A DNA stretch of 64,000 nt. Source: Costertonia aggregata. GTDB lineage: Bacteria > Bacteroidota > Bacteroidia > Flavobacteriales > Flavobacteriaceae. Below the pieces are notes generated by a model. That model was given only the letters and a program-made list of their open reading frames with translations, did no database searches and was not told where the DNA came from. The translations under genes were made by a program, and so were the position numbers. The first letter of the stretch is position 1; the number at the start of each line of letters is the position of its first letter. The DNA lies in contig NZ_CP058595.1 of assembly GCF_013402795.1 (NCBI RefSeq), positions 283,501-347,500 on the forward strand, read 5' to 3'. This document shows positions 25,425 through 34,608 of this stretch, piece after piece.

Positions 25425-26237
25425 TTATTTTTTCTCGGCGTCCAAGGCCTTTTTGACCGAGCCATGCTTGATTAAAAGCCGTTCGGCTTCATTATAATCT
25501 ACGTGCAACCCTTCCATTAGGTAACGGGTACCACGATCAACGAGTTTTGTATTGGTCAGTTGCATATTTACCATTTTGTTGCCTTTTACCCTACCTATTT
25601 TAATCATCAAAGCGGTAGATATCATGTTGAGCACCAATTTTTGTGATGTGCCACTTTTCATACGAGTGCTACCCGTTACAAACTCGGGGCCTACATTTAT
25701 GGCCATCGTTATATCGGCAAGTTTTGCCAAAGGCGACCCTGGATTGTTGGTTATGCCCCCCGTAAGGAGCCCATTTTTTTTTGCATCGGCCAAACCTCCC
25801 AAAACATAAGGCGTAGTACCTGAGGCAGCTATCCCAACTACTACATCATCCGAATTGATATCGTACTCCATTAAATCTTTCCAGGCTTGTAACTTGTCAT
25901 CTTCGGCATTTTCCACTGCTTTTCGTATAGCGGTATCCCCACCGGCAATCAAGCCTACAACCCTTTCATGGGGCATTCCGAAAGTAGGCGGAATTTCCGA
26001 GGCATCCAATATGCCCAATCTTCCACTGGTTCCCGCACCTATGTAGAAGAGACGACCACCTTTGCTGAACCTTTCCGCTAAAGCATCTACAAGCTTGGTA
26101 ATTTGCGGAATAACCTCAGCTACGGCATTAGCGACTTTTTGGTCTTCTTCATTTATTTTGGTCAGCATGGATGTGGTATCCATCTGTTCCAAATTATCGT
26201 GAAGCGAAGGTGTTTCTGTAATTTTCTTATATGACAT
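25425..26237 (-). CDS. murQ: N-acetylmuramic acid 6-phosphate etherase MurQ
   Basis: Cytoplasmic lyase (270 residues) that splits MurNAc-6-phosphate into GlcNAc-6-phosphate and D-lactate, a key step of peptidoglycan recycling. The SIS domain is evident: YIGAGTSGRLGILDASEIPPTFG, with the catalytic glutamate in ASEIPP, then VVGIAASGTTPYVLGGL and GSTRMKSGTSQKLVLNM. The upstream DeoR-type gene ends 6 bases before it, so the two form a regulator-enzyme operon. The AnmK kinase that makes its substrate is encoded at 39604-40680. Confidence 0.95.
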   Translation of the reverse strand: MSYKKITETPSLHDNLEQMDTTSMLTKINEEDQKVANAVAEVIPQITKLVDALAERFSKGGRLFYIGAGTSGRLGILDASEIPPTFGMPHERVVGLIAGGDTAIRKAVENAEDDKLQAWKDLMEYDINSDDVVVGIAASGTTPYVLGGLADAKKNGLLTGGITNNPGSPLAKLADITMAINVGPEFVTGSTRMKSGTSQKLVLNMISTALMIKIGRVKGNKMVNMQLTNTKLVDRGTRYLMEGLHVDYNEAERLLIKHGSVKKALDAEKK

Positions 26238-26243
26238 AGTGGA

Positions 26244-26999
26244 TTATAATAATCTAATATCGTGGTTTCTGAAAGAATTTAAGAGTTGGTTCTCTGGTTC
26301 CAATTCGGTTATCATGGTGTTGATCGCATTGATATCACAGCTTTTATATCGATGTTGGGAATTTAACTTTTCGGATATCGACAAAAGTACCGTTTTTTTG
26401 GAGCATTTTATGATTGCTTTTTTTACTTGTACGATATCCCAGTCAAATTCGGTAAGTCCATAAAAAGAATCAACGTAACCCGTTCCTATAAAACTGTAAT
26501 CTACCCTGATTTCCGATAAGTTGTGTATCGCATTGGCCCCAATGGCAATTTGGGACTCTTTTGACACTTGACCACCCACCAATATAACGGTTACGTTTGA
26601 CTTGTGCAGCAATTCCATCACTACCGGAATACTATGCGTAAAGCAAGTCAGGCCCAAGTTCGGAGGGATTGACCGCGCCAATTCCAGACAAGTGGTACCG
26701 CCATCCAAAAAAATTACTGAACCCGCTTTTAAAAGTTTAACGGCCTTTTCGGCAATCTTGCTCTTTTCTTCAAGCTTGTATACATTATTGTTTCGGGTGT
26801 TACTTGAAATAAATCCCAAGGATATGGCTCCACCGTGAACCTTACGCAGTCTATTATCAGCATCCAACTCCTTAACATCTCTACGAATAGTGTCTATTGA
26901 CACATCCAGCGTTTCGGCAATATCGGTCAACAAAATCCTATTATGTAACTCTACTTCATTCAGGATAGTTTGCTGTCGTTCTTCCTTTAACATATTCAA
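26244..26999 (-). CDS. DeoR/GlpR-family repressor, copy 1
   Basis: A 251-residue regulator. The N-terminus holds a winged helix (HNRILLTDIAETLDVSIDTI, then RRDVKEL), and the C-terminal DeoR effector domain has GGTTCLELA and VGGQVSKESQIAIG, which bind phosphosugars in this family. It is co-directional with murQ and divergent from nagB. It is a close paralogue of the gene at 29184-29933; the paralogue begins at MLKEER, so the third codon (26993) may be the true start. The likely effector is an amino-sugar phosphate, and the likely operator is the repeated TGCAAAATAT motif upstream of nagB; both are inferences. Confidence 0.88.
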   Translation of the reverse strand: MNMLKEERQQTILNEVELHNRILLTDIAETLDVSIDTIRRDVKELDADNRLRKVHGGAISLGFISSNTRNNNVYKLEEKSKIAEKAVKLLKAGSVIFLDGGTTCLELARSIPPNLGLTCFTHSIPVVMELLHKSNVTVILVGGQVSKESQIAIGANAIHNLSEIRVDYSFIGTGYVDSFYGLTEFDWDIVQVKKAIIKCSKKTVLLSISEKLNSQHRYKSCDINAINTMITELEPENQLLNSFRNHDIRLL

Positions 27000-27023
27000 A
27001 CTTAAAAAATCAATTCAAGATAA

Positions 27024-27031
27024 CAAAGATA
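27024..27031 (-). promoter_or_regulatory. -7 promoter box of the DeoR1-murQ operon
   Basis: The minus-strand octamer TATCTTTG matches TAnnTTTG exactly and ends 24 bases before the first ATG of the repressor gene. No TTG is seen at the usual distance upstream, so the assignment rests on one box. Confidence 0.4.
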
Positions 27032-27109
27032 ACAATTATAAGATAATGCCATTTATTACCGCTTTAATGTTTCAAAATATTTAAATAATCTTTAAAAAAA
27101 GCATTAAGC

Positions 27110-27163
27110 TGCAAAATATATAGCAAAAAACTGCAAAATATGATTTTTATGCATATATTTGCC
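27110..27163 (+). promoter_or_regulatory. nagB control region: repeated TGCAAAATAT operator and overlapping -7 box
   Basis: Two exact copies of TGCAAAATAT start at 27110 and 27132, 22 bases apart (two helical turns), and a degenerate inverted copy lies at 27150-27163. The latter contains TATATTTG (27154-27161), an exact -7 box placed 24 bases before the nagB ATG. Overlap of repeat and promoter is what a repressor needs. The same decamer recurs before susC (29961-30053). Confidence 0.6.
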
Positions 27164-27185
27164 TACTTAAAAATTCATCAAAACC

Positions 27186-29141
27186 ATGACGATACCAGCG
27201 ACCTTGTTACCAGCGACCCAAAAATCAAAAAACGATATTGGCTTTAAACCTGTTGGTCAGTTCGAAGAAACAAGATTTGAGAAAATTCACAATGTAATCT
27301 TCGATGACTCCAATACCGCATCCATCAAAGTCGCAGAAGAGATCGCAACGCTCATACGCAAAAAACAGAAAGCCGATAAAACCTGCGTATTGGGTCTTGC
27401 CACTGGCTCCTCACCTATACGGGTATATGAGGAACTGGTAAGAATGCACAAAGAGGAAGGGTTGAGTTTTTCCAATGTTGTCACTTTTAATTTGGACGAA
27501 TATTTACCTATGGAAAAAGATAACAGGCAGAGCTATTGGTATTTTATGCACGAACATTTGTTCAACCATATAGATATTCCAAAAGAAAACGTTCATATCC
27601 CCGATGGTACCATAACCGGCGACCAAGTGTTGGAATATTGTTTGGCCTATGAAAAAAGGATACGCGAATTTGGAGGTCTGGATTTTCAACTTTTAGGTAT
27701 AGGCAGAACGGGCCATATTGGCTTTAACGAACCAGGATCGCACTACAATTCGGGAACAAGGGTCATAACCTTGGACCACATTACAAGAGTTGATGCAGCA
27801 CCGTCCTTTTTAGGTATAGACCATGTACCAAGAAAAGCCATTACCATGGGTATCGCAACCGTCAGAAGTGCGAAAAGAATAGTGTTGTTGGGTTGGGGAC
27901 AGAACAAAGCAGAAATTATCAAAAAAACGGTAGAAGGTGAAATATCCTCACACGTACCTGCAACTTATCTACAACAGCATAAGAATTGCACCTTTGTATT
28001 AGATACGGGTGCGGGCAGCGAACTTACAAGGAACAAAACTCCTTGGCTGGTAGACGAATCGCTGGAATGGACAAAAAACCTTACCGCAAAAGCGGTTGTT
28101 TGGCTATGTGGAGAAACGGGTAAATCTATTTTAAGCCTTACGGATAAAGACTATAACGATAACGGTATGTCCGGCCTATTGGCACAGCAAGATTCATATG
28201 ACCTCAACATAAAAATGTTCAACAGGTTGCAACATACCATAACCGGTTGGCCGGGAGGTAAACCCAACGCCGATGACACCAACCGACCTGAAAGAGCGGA
28301 ACCCGCCAAAAAGCGAGTTATCATTTTTAGCCCACATCCGGATGATGATGTAATATCAATGGGCGGTACATTTGATAGATTGGTAGAACAAGGGCATGAA
28401 GTGCATGTAGTATACCAAACATCGGGAAATATCGCCGTTTCCGATACCGATGCCCTGAGATATGCTGAGATATCAAAAAGAATCAACCCTTCAACAGAAG
28501 CCCAGACCATCATAGATTCCATAAAGGCGAAAAAGGAAAGTAGTTTTGACACTATAGAAGTACGCAAACTTAAAGGTAACATAAGAAGGGGGGAATCTTA
28601 TGCAGCTACACGTTATGTTGGCCTAAAGGATGAAAATGTGTATTTCTTGGACCTACCTTTCTATGAGACAGGGACCATAAAAAAGAACAACCTGTCCGAA
28701 GAAGATATCGAAATAATGATGGATATCATTATAAAGGTAAAACCCCATCAAATCTATGCTGCCGGTGATTTGGCCGACCCCCACGGTACCCATAAAGTAT
28801 GTTTGGATGCCGTCCTTGGGGCCATGAAACGCTTGCAGTCAGAAAAATTTATGAAAGACTGCTGGCTTTGGTTGTATCGCGGCGCATGGCACGAATGGGA
28901 TATCAATGAAATAGAAATGGCAGTCCCCATGAGTCCCGACCAAGTACTCAAAAAAAGATATGCGATTTTTTGTCATCAATCCCAAAAGGACGGGGTCATG
29001 TTTCAAGGAGACGACTCAAGGGAATTTTGGATGCGCGCCGAAGAACGCAATAGGGATACCGCGCAAAAGTACAGAGCACTCGGACTTTCCGATTATGCGG
29101 CCATGGAAGCTTTTGTGCGTTACAAATTTGACCAAGCTTAA
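27186..29141 (+). CDS. nagB: Glucosamine-6-phosphate deaminase fused to a PIG-L/LmbE deacetylase-like domain
   Basis: A 651-residue two-domain protein. Residues about 30-290 are NagB: GLATGSSPIRVYEEL, NLDEYLPMEKDNRQSYW (with the catalytic aspartate) and GIGRTGHIGFNEPGS, which converts GlcN-6-phosphate to fructose-6-phosphate and ammonia. Residues about 375-650 form a LmbE/PIG-L domain with the zinc motif SPHPDDDV and the later DPHGTHK histidine, a fold that removes N-acetyl groups from amino sugars. The fusion is known in Bacteroidota; that both domains act in one route (deacetylation, then deamination) is an inference. It is divergent from DeoR copy 1 and convergent with copy 2. Confidence 0.92.
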   Translation: MTIPATLLPATQKSKNDIGFKPVGQFEETRFEKIHNVIFDDSNTASIKVAEEIATLIRKKQKADKTCVLGLATGSSPIRVYEELVRMHKEEGLSFSNVVTFNLDEYLPMEKDNRQSYWYFMHEHLFNHIDIPKENVHIPDGTITGDQVLEYCLAYEKRIREFGGLDFQLLGIGRTGHIGFNEPGSHYNSGTRVITLDHITRVDAAPSFLGIDHVPRKAITMGIATVRSAKRIVLLGWGQNKAEIIKKTVEGEISSHVPATYLQQHKNCTFVLDTGAGSELTRNKTPWLVDESLEWTKNLTAKAVVWLCGETGKSILSLTDKDYNDNGMSGLLAQQDSYDLNIKMFNRLQHTITGWPGGKPNADDTNRPERAEPAKKRVIIFSPHPDDDVISMGGTFDRLVEQGHEVHVVYQTSGNIAVSDTDALRYAEISKRINPSTEAQTIIDSIKAKKESSFDTIEVRKLKGNIRRGESYAATRYVGLKDENVYFLDLPFYETGTIKKNNLSEEDIEIMMDIIIKVKPHQIYAAGDLADPHGTHKVCLDAVLGAMKRLQSEKFMKDCWLWLYRGAWHEWDINEIEMAVPMSPDQVLKKRYAIFCHQSQKDGVMFQGDDSREFWMRAEERNRDTAQKYRALGLSDYAAMEAFVRYKFDQA

Positions 29142-29156
29142 GGCTAAGGCCTGGAT

Positions 29157-29174
29157 AAACCAACGGATTGGTTT
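29157..29174. terminator. Possible weak hairpin between nagB and the second repressor
   Basis: AAACCAA pairs with TTGGTTT over a CGGA loop (7 base pairs) in the 42-base gap between two convergent genes. The following T-run is interrupted, so terminator function is uncertain. Confidence 0.35.
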
Positions 29175-29183
29175 ACGTTTCCT

Positions 29184-29933
29184 TTAAAGTATCGTAATTT
29201 TTTTGTTCGCGAATTTTCGCAATTTTTCATCGGAAGGTTCCAATTCGGTAATCAAGATATCAATATCTTCAATCTGACAGATTTTGTATCGTTGCACGGA
29301 ATTCAGCTTTTCGGAAATGGAGGGAGATACGATTTTCTTGGAGGCCTTGATCATCGCCTTTTTTATTTGAACGATTTCCCAGTCAAATTCCGTTATACCT
29401 TCCTCTAGGTCTATACTATTGGTACCAAGAAAACAAATATCGCTTTTTATCTGTGACAACATGCTAATGGCCACGCCCCCAACGGTTATTTGGGAATTGT
29501 TGGAGAGCTTTCCGCCGATGAAAATGGTTTCAATATGGGGTTTGTTCAACATTTGGATGGCGACTTGCAGACTAGGTGTAAAGCAGGTCAATTTTAAGCG
29601 AGGTGGTATCAACTTGGCGATTTCCACATTGGTGGTGCCCCCGCTGATTAAGACTACTTGACCATCCTTTAAGAGTTGTATCGCTTTTTTGGCGATTTGG
29701 GTCTTTTTATCCAGAGAATAAATATTGTTCACTACACCATTGTAGTTATTGAACCCTAAGGATATGGCCCCACCATGTACTTTTTTTAACTTTTTGTCAT
29801 CATGCAATACTTTGATATCCCTACGTATGGTATCTGCGGAAACATTCAAAAGATCTGCGATATCGGTCAGTAAAACCCTGTTATGGATACGTACCTCGTT
29901 TAGGATAATCTGATGTCTTTCTTCTTTTAACAT
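29184..29933 (-). CDS. DeoR/GlpR-family repressor, copy 2
   Basis: A 249-residue paralogue of the repressor at 26244-26999, alike along its whole length (for example shared MLKEER, LLTDIA, TIRRD, KVHGGAISLGF, PPxLxLTCFT, ITELEP). The winged helix is at residues about 5-55 and the effector domain has SGGTTNVEIAK and IGGKLSNNSQITVGG. It is divergent from the susC-susD genes, so it probably controls them, with the repeated GCAAAATATTGCAA elements in the shared upstream region as candidate operators. Effector differences in the sugar-binding loop (SGGTTN against DGGTTC) suggest that the pair respond to different sugars. Confidence 0.87.
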   Translation of the reverse strand: MLKEERHQIILNEVRIHNRVLLTDIADLLNVSADTIRRDIKVLHDDKKLKKVHGGAISLGFNNYNGVVNNIYSLDKKTQIAKKAIQLLKDGQVVLISGGTTNVEIAKLIPPRLKLTCFTPSLQVAIQMLNKPHIETIFIGGKLSNNSQITVGGVAISMLSQIKSDICFLGTNSIDLEEGITEFDWEIVQIKKAMIKASKKIVSPSISEKLNSVQRYKICQIEDIDILITELEPSDEKLRKFANKKITIL

Positions 29934-29960
29934 GATATTGATAATGGCTAGTTATAAAAC

Positions 29961-30053
29961 GCAAAATATTGCAAATAATTTCAAATACATACTTATTTGA
30001 TAAATAATTGCATAAATAATTTGCAAAAATAATTATTGTTGCAATATTTTGCA
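29961..30053. promoter_or_regulatory. susC/DeoR2 control region: inverted GCAAAATATTGCAA elements
   Basis: GCAAAATATTGCAA at 29961-29974 recurs as an exact reverse complement, TTGCAATATTTTGC, at 30039-30052. Degenerate copies (TTGCAAAAATAAT, TTGCATAAATAAT) lie between. The decamer core is the one found twice before nagB. The arrangement between a DeoR gene and a divergent susC gene points to operator sites that could loop. Confidence 0.6.
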
Positions 30054-30137
30054 TATTTTTATCAGTGTATTATACTAATCCAAAATTGGATTTTTAATAT
30101 ACTGACTCATTTTACTTTTAATCAAACTTTCGACTCT

Positions 30138-33100
30138 ATGAAAAAAATTAATCTAATTGGGAAGAAGTTGCACCATTCACTATTGTTATTATTATTTTTA
30201 GCAGTTAGCAACTTAACTTCCGGACAAACGACACCGTATTCCTTTTCGGGAAATGTAACGGACCAAAGCAGTGGGATACCCGTTGCGGGAGCATCTATTT
30301 TTATTGAAAACACTACAACAGGCACCGTTACCGATTTTGATGGCAACTACTCCTTTAGGGCAAACTTAGAACCTGGCGAGTATATTCTGGTCGCTAGTTA
30401 TCTAGGCTACTCTACGAAAAAAATCCCAATATCCCTTGGAGCTTCGAATGATGTGGTGAACGATATTTCGCTACAAGAAGATTTACTTAGTTTGGATGAA
30501 GTAGTTGTTACAGGAAACACTATTGGCGTTAACAAGAGGACGCTCGGTAATGCGATTTCATCTGTAAAAGCAGAAGATTTGGTAAATAATGGTGCCACTG
30601 CTGTTGACCAAGCTATTTCTGGTAAAATTACAGGGGCATTGGTTCAACAAAACTCTGGAGATCCAGCAGGGGGTATAAGTATACGATTAAGGGGACCTGC
30701 AACCATTACAGGTAATTCTGATCCTTTATACATAGTAGATGGCATCCTGATAAGCAACTCCAGTAATCAATTAATTGATTTAGGTGGCAATGCCCAAAAT
30801 AGGTTGGCAGATATTAATCCTAACGATGTGGAACGCATAGAAATTATCAAAGGTGCAGCAGCTGCTGCTATTTACGGGTCAAGGGCCAGTAATGGTGTTG
30901 TACAGATTTTTACGAAAAAAGGGAAATCTGGCGAACCAAAATTTAGTTTTTCTACCAATGTTAGGGTAAATGAACTGAGAAAACAAATCAGATATAACGA
31001 TACTCCTCTAGCATGGGTAGACCCAGCTGATAGAGATAATCTGGAAACGGTACCGGTAACAAGATTTAATTTACAGGATTCATTTTTCGGATCTGGGTTC
31101 GGGCTTGAGAATAATTTATCAGTAAGTGGTGGTAATGAAAAAACAACCTATTACCTGTCTGCTTCACATTTGGACAATGAAGGCATAATCGTTAATTCAA
31201 ATTTCAATAGAATAGGCTTCAAGGCCAATATTACTCAAAAAGCTTTCGATTGGCTAGATATTACGGGAGGATTTAATTATGTAAGAAGTACCAGCAATGA
31301 TATTCCTAACGGAGGTATTAACTCTGCCTATGGTGCCATCACAGGCTTTTTATTCAGTGACAACTCGGTTAATCCTTTTCCAGATGAATCTGGAGTCTAT
31401 CCTGTAACTTCTTTGTTGGTTCCAAGAACAAATCCGCTAGAAGCAGTAAACAGGTTTGATTTTGGCCAAAAAGTAAATAGGTTCATAACAAGTGTTGGTT
31501 TAAATGCCAAAATAACGGATAAATTGTCTGCAAACTACACGCTAGGTATAGATTATTTTAACCAATCTGCAACAGCGTTTATTCCTTTAAACAATACTTC
31601 TACAAATCCTAACGGATTTGCCAGACGTTCAGATATCAATAACTTTCAGTACAATAGTGACCTGAATTTAACATACAAGACACCTATTACCGATGATATA
31701 AATTCTACAACGACACTTGGTGGTTCTTGGCAGTATGAAGAGTTCGATAGAATTGGAATAACTGCTGATGGTCTTCCACCCATTGTGGAAACCGCAGAAA
31801 GTGGTAGTGTTCTGGCTCAGGGAGAAAGTAGATCACAAATATCCTATTGGGGGTCATTCGTACAACAGTCTTTCGGCTACAAAAACAAACTTTATATAAA
31901 TGGGGCTTTAAGGGTAGATGGTGCTTCTACTTTTGGAGAAAACGAAAGAAATCAATTATATGCGAAAGCAAGCTTATCATACATACTTTCTGAAGAAGAT
32001 TTCTGGAAAAATACCTTTGGTGATACGTTTAACGTATTTAAGATTAGAGGTTCTTGGGGGCAAGCAGGTAATTTGACTGCGCTTTCGGCTTATCAAAGAT
32101 TTACCGTACTAAGCCCAGATGCAATCAATGGTCTACCCAGTTTAACTCCGAGTACTAGTCAAGGAGATTTGAATATCGCACCTGAACGTCAAGATGAAAT
32201 AGAGTTTGGCTTTGATGCAGGTTTGTTCAATAATAGACTGGGATTGGAATTTACCTACTACAAACAAGATGTGACTGATTTACTTTTGCCTAGAGAATTG
32301 GCACCATCTACAGGTTTTGGAACCCGACTTGAAAACATCGGAAATTTAGAAAATGAAGGTTTGGAATTACTGTTAAGGGGAACTCCTGTAAAAACCAAGG
32401 ATTTTTCTTGGGAGGTTACCGCTACCTACTCTAAAAATGAAAATACGGTAACCAATGTTGCTGGTGGAGGACAATTTGCACTAGGCGGTAGTTTTTCTAC
32501 GAATTTTGTAATAGAGGGAGAACCCTTAGGTGTTTTCTACAGACAATATTATGCTAGAAATAATGACGGGTCTTTATTGTTAGATGCAGCTGGATATCCA
32601 CAATCAGAAAGAGGTAACCCAGATACTGGAGAGATTGGCAGAGATGCTGATGGTCAACCTGTTGGTTCTACTTTGAGTAAGGTAATCGGGGACCCCAATC
32701 CAGATTGGTTTGGATCTTTAATAAATGAGTTCACCTACAAGGATTTTAGCTTTAGAATACAATTGGATGCCGTGCAAGGGTTTGATATCTTCAACTGGAA
32801 TAGGCGTTTATTGGACAACAGACTATTTGGAGGTGGTTTCAATTATGGTCAAGAAATTGCCGGCAATAGGCTAAAAAATCTAGGACAGGCACAAGCAAAT
32901 ATATTTGAGGAATTTGTCGAAGACGGTTCGTTTGTAAAATTAAGGGAGCTTGCTATCAATTATAATATTAGATCACCTTTTAAATCGGTAGATAACATTA
33001 GACTAAGTCTAGTAGGCAGAAATCTTATTTCTTGGGACAGCTACAGTGGTTGGGATCCCGAAATAAATACGGCAGGACAAAGTAATGGCGTTAGAGGTTT

Positions 33101-33161
33101 TGATTTTGCAGGTGTTCCAATCCCTAGAACATATCAATTTGGGGTTAACGTAAGCTTTTAA
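30138..33161 (+). CDS. SusC/RagA-family TonB-dependent outer-membrane transporter
   Basis: A 1007-residue outer-membrane barrel that imports a bulky substrate with TonB energy. After a signal peptide ending near ASG/Q (residues 1-32) comes the carboxypeptidase-like domain (GNVTDQSSGIPVAGASIFIE, DGNYSF), then the plug (DEVVVTGNTIG, GSRASNGVVQIFTKKG) and the barrel, ending in the aromatic FGVNVSF. I start at the ATG at 30138, which gives the signal peptide; an upstream start would add a stretch encoded by the AT-rich leader. It is paired with susD. The surrounding genes suggest amino-sugar or cell-wall oligomers as substrate, which is inference. Confidence 0.94.
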   Translation: MKKINLIGKKLHHSLLLLLFLAVSNLTSGQTTPYSFSGNVTDQSSGIPVAGASIFIENTTTGTVTDFDGNYSFRANLEPGEYILVASYLGYSTKKIPISLGASNDVVNDISLQEDLLSLDEVVVTGNTIGVNKRTLGNAISSVKAEDLVNNGATAVDQAISGKITGALVQQNSGDPAGGISIRLRGPATITGNSDPLYIVDGILISNSSNQLIDLGGNAQNRLADINPNDVERIEIIKGAAAAAIYGSRASNGVVQIFTKKGKSGEPKFSFSTNVRVNELRKQIRYNDTPLAWVDPADRDNLETVPVTRFNLQDSFFGSGFGLENNLSVSGGNEKTTYYLSASHLDNEGIIVNSNFNRIGFKANITQKAFDWLDITGGFNYVRSTSNDIPNGGINSAYGAITGFLFSDNSVNPFPDESGVYPVTSLLVPRTNPLEAVNRFDFGQKVNRFITSVGLNAKITDKLSANYTLGIDYFNQSATAFIPLNNTSTNPNGFARRSDINNFQYNSDLNLTYKTPITDDINSTTTLGGSWQYEEFDRIGITADGLPPIVETAESGSVLAQGESRSQISYWGSFVQQSFGYKNKLYINGALRVDGASTFGENERNQLYAKASLSYILSEEDFWKNTFGDTFNVFKIRGSWGQAGNLTALSAYQRFTVLSPDAINGLPSLTPSTSQGDLNIAPERQDEIEFGFDAGLFNNRLGLEFTYYKQDVTDLLLPRELAPSTGFGTRLENIGNLENEGLELLLRGTPVKTKDFSWEVTATYSKNENTVTNVAGGGQFALGGSFSTNFVIEGEPLGVFYRQYYARNNDGSLLLDAAGYPQSERGNPDTGEIGRDADGQPVGSTLSKVIGDPNPDWFGSLINEFTYKDFSFRIQLDAVQGFDIFNWNRRLLDNRLFGGGFNYGQEIAGNRLKNLGQAQANIFEEFVEDGSFVKLRELAINYNIRSPFKSVDNIRLSLVGRNLISWDSYSGWDPEINTAGQSNGVRGFDFAGVPIPRTYQFGVNVSF

Positions 33162-33178
33162 TCTAAAAAAGAAAAGAA

Positions 33179-34519
33179 ATGAAAAATATATTCAAAAAAT
33201 ATAGTTTGGTATTTACTTTAGGGGCTCTAGCCCTTCTGATAAATTCCTGCGAAACCGATTTTGACAATCCTAATGCCGCTACGGCAGAGCAAACGTTTTC
33301 TTCCAGAGAAGGAATATTGGCAGCTACCGTGGGGATGCAGCAACTATATTCAACTACTGGATTAAGATGGATAATAGAAACCCCTGCTATAACGACACGA
33401 GAAGGTGGTATTACCACGACTTTTCTGAATATGATAGAGTTAGAAGATGGCGGATCAGGTTTACCAAACTTTAATTCTAATGTTCAGGGATTATGGACAA
33501 CGATGTTAAGGGTAATGAAGATAGCCGAGGATATAGAAAGTAATGTTGACAATGTTGAATTGGCAGCTGGTACGCGAAGTGGTTTGATTGCTTATTCAAA
33601 ATTGTTCAAAGCTATGGCAATCGGTAGTTTGGCACAAAATTATGAGCAAGTTATAACTCAAACCAGCAATAATAATGATGCAACTTTCACCCCAAGGCTT
33701 CAAGCTTTTCAAGTAGCGATAGATTTGTTGAACGAAGGTAAATCTGCGTTATCGGCAAACCCGGTTTCTTCAGAATTTGAAAATGCAGTTACGCTAGGAA
33801 ACATAGACGTTCTTAATACGATTAATGCCATGTTGGCTCGTTACAACCTTTTTGCTGGCAATTATGATCAAGCTATAAGCGATGCCAATAATGTAGATTC
33901 AAATTCTACATCTGTTTTTACTTACGACAACATTAACTTAAATCCAATTTACAATAGGGTTTTCCTTAATGGTATTTCAAATTTTAAGCCAAGGGATAAT
34001 TTTGGCCTGCCCGCAGAATTTGTTTTTGATCCTGCCGATGGTAGACTATCATTTTACTTGGCGTCATTGGATGAGAACAATCAAAATGGGTTACCCATAG
34101 AGGATCTTCTAGGGTTCTTCGTAGAAAGTACAGGATCAATACCCTTGTATATTCCCGATGAAATGAATTTGATAATTGCAGAAGCCAATTTGAGAAAAAG
34201 CTCTCCAGATATAGCAGCTGCAACACAAGCGATCAACGAGGTTAGAACAGATAATGATGACCCATTGGGAGTGAATGCAAATATAGGAGCTTACTCAGGG
34301 GCCGCTACCGTAGAAGCTTTATTGGACGAAGTGTATCAAAACAGAAGGGCGGAATTATTTTTAACAGGATTGAGTTTGGAAGATAGTAGACGTTTTAACA
34401 GGCCCGAACCAAGCGGAGCGGCGATGATTTACACAGAAGAGCGCAACAGAAACTTTTACCCTTATCCCGATTTGGAGCGTAACAGCAATCCAAATACGCC
34501 TGATGATCCGCAATTATAA
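33179..34519 (+). CDS. SusD/RagB-family substrate-binding lipoprotein
   Basis: Surface lipoprotein (446 residues) that forms the lid on the SusC transporter and captures the substrate. The leader ends in a lipobox, LLINSC, and continues ETDFDNPN, typical of SusD mature ends. Helical TPR-like regions follow (TRSGLIAYSKLFKAMAIGSL), and the C-terminal part has the family's YQNRRAELFLTGL and FYPYPDLE segments. It follows susC by 17 bases and is followed by a terminator. At 446 residues it is on the short side for SusD. Confidence 0.93.
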   Translation: MKNIFKKYSLVFTLGALALLINSCETDFDNPNAATAEQTFSSREGILAATVGMQQLYSTTGLRWIIETPAITTREGGITTTFLNMIELEDGGSGLPNFNSNVQGLWTTMLRVMKIAEDIESNVDNVELAAGTRSGLIAYSKLFKAMAIGSLAQNYEQVITQTSNNNDATFTPRLQAFQVAIDLLNEGKSALSANPVSSEFENAVTLGNIDVLNTINAMLARYNLFAGNYDQAISDANNVDSNSTSVFTYDNINLNPIYNRVFLNGISNFKPRDNFGLPAEFVFDPADGRLSFYLASLDENNQNGLPIEDLLGFFVESTGSIPLYIPDEMNLIIAEANLRKSSPDIAAATQAINEVRTDNDDPLGVNANIGAYSGAATVEALLDEVYQNRRAELFLTGLSLEDSRRFNRPEPSGAAMIYTEERNRNFYPYPDLERNSNPNTPDDPQL

Positions 34520-34539
34520 TATTTGTTTAGTTTAGTTTT

Positions 34540-34585
34540 AAAAGGCCTACATGTAAACTTTGGATGATAGGCCTTTTATTTTTTT
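34540..34585 (+). terminator. Rho-independent terminator after susC-susD
   Basis: AAAAGGCCTA at 34540-34549 pairs exactly with TAGGCCTTTT at 34568-34577 (10 base pairs, 18-base loop), followed by A and a run of seven T. It separates the transporter pair from the downstream recycling genes, which run in the same direction from 34609. Confidence 0.8.
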
Positions 34586-34608
34586 GCCCGCTAATTATAC
34601 TTGAATAA

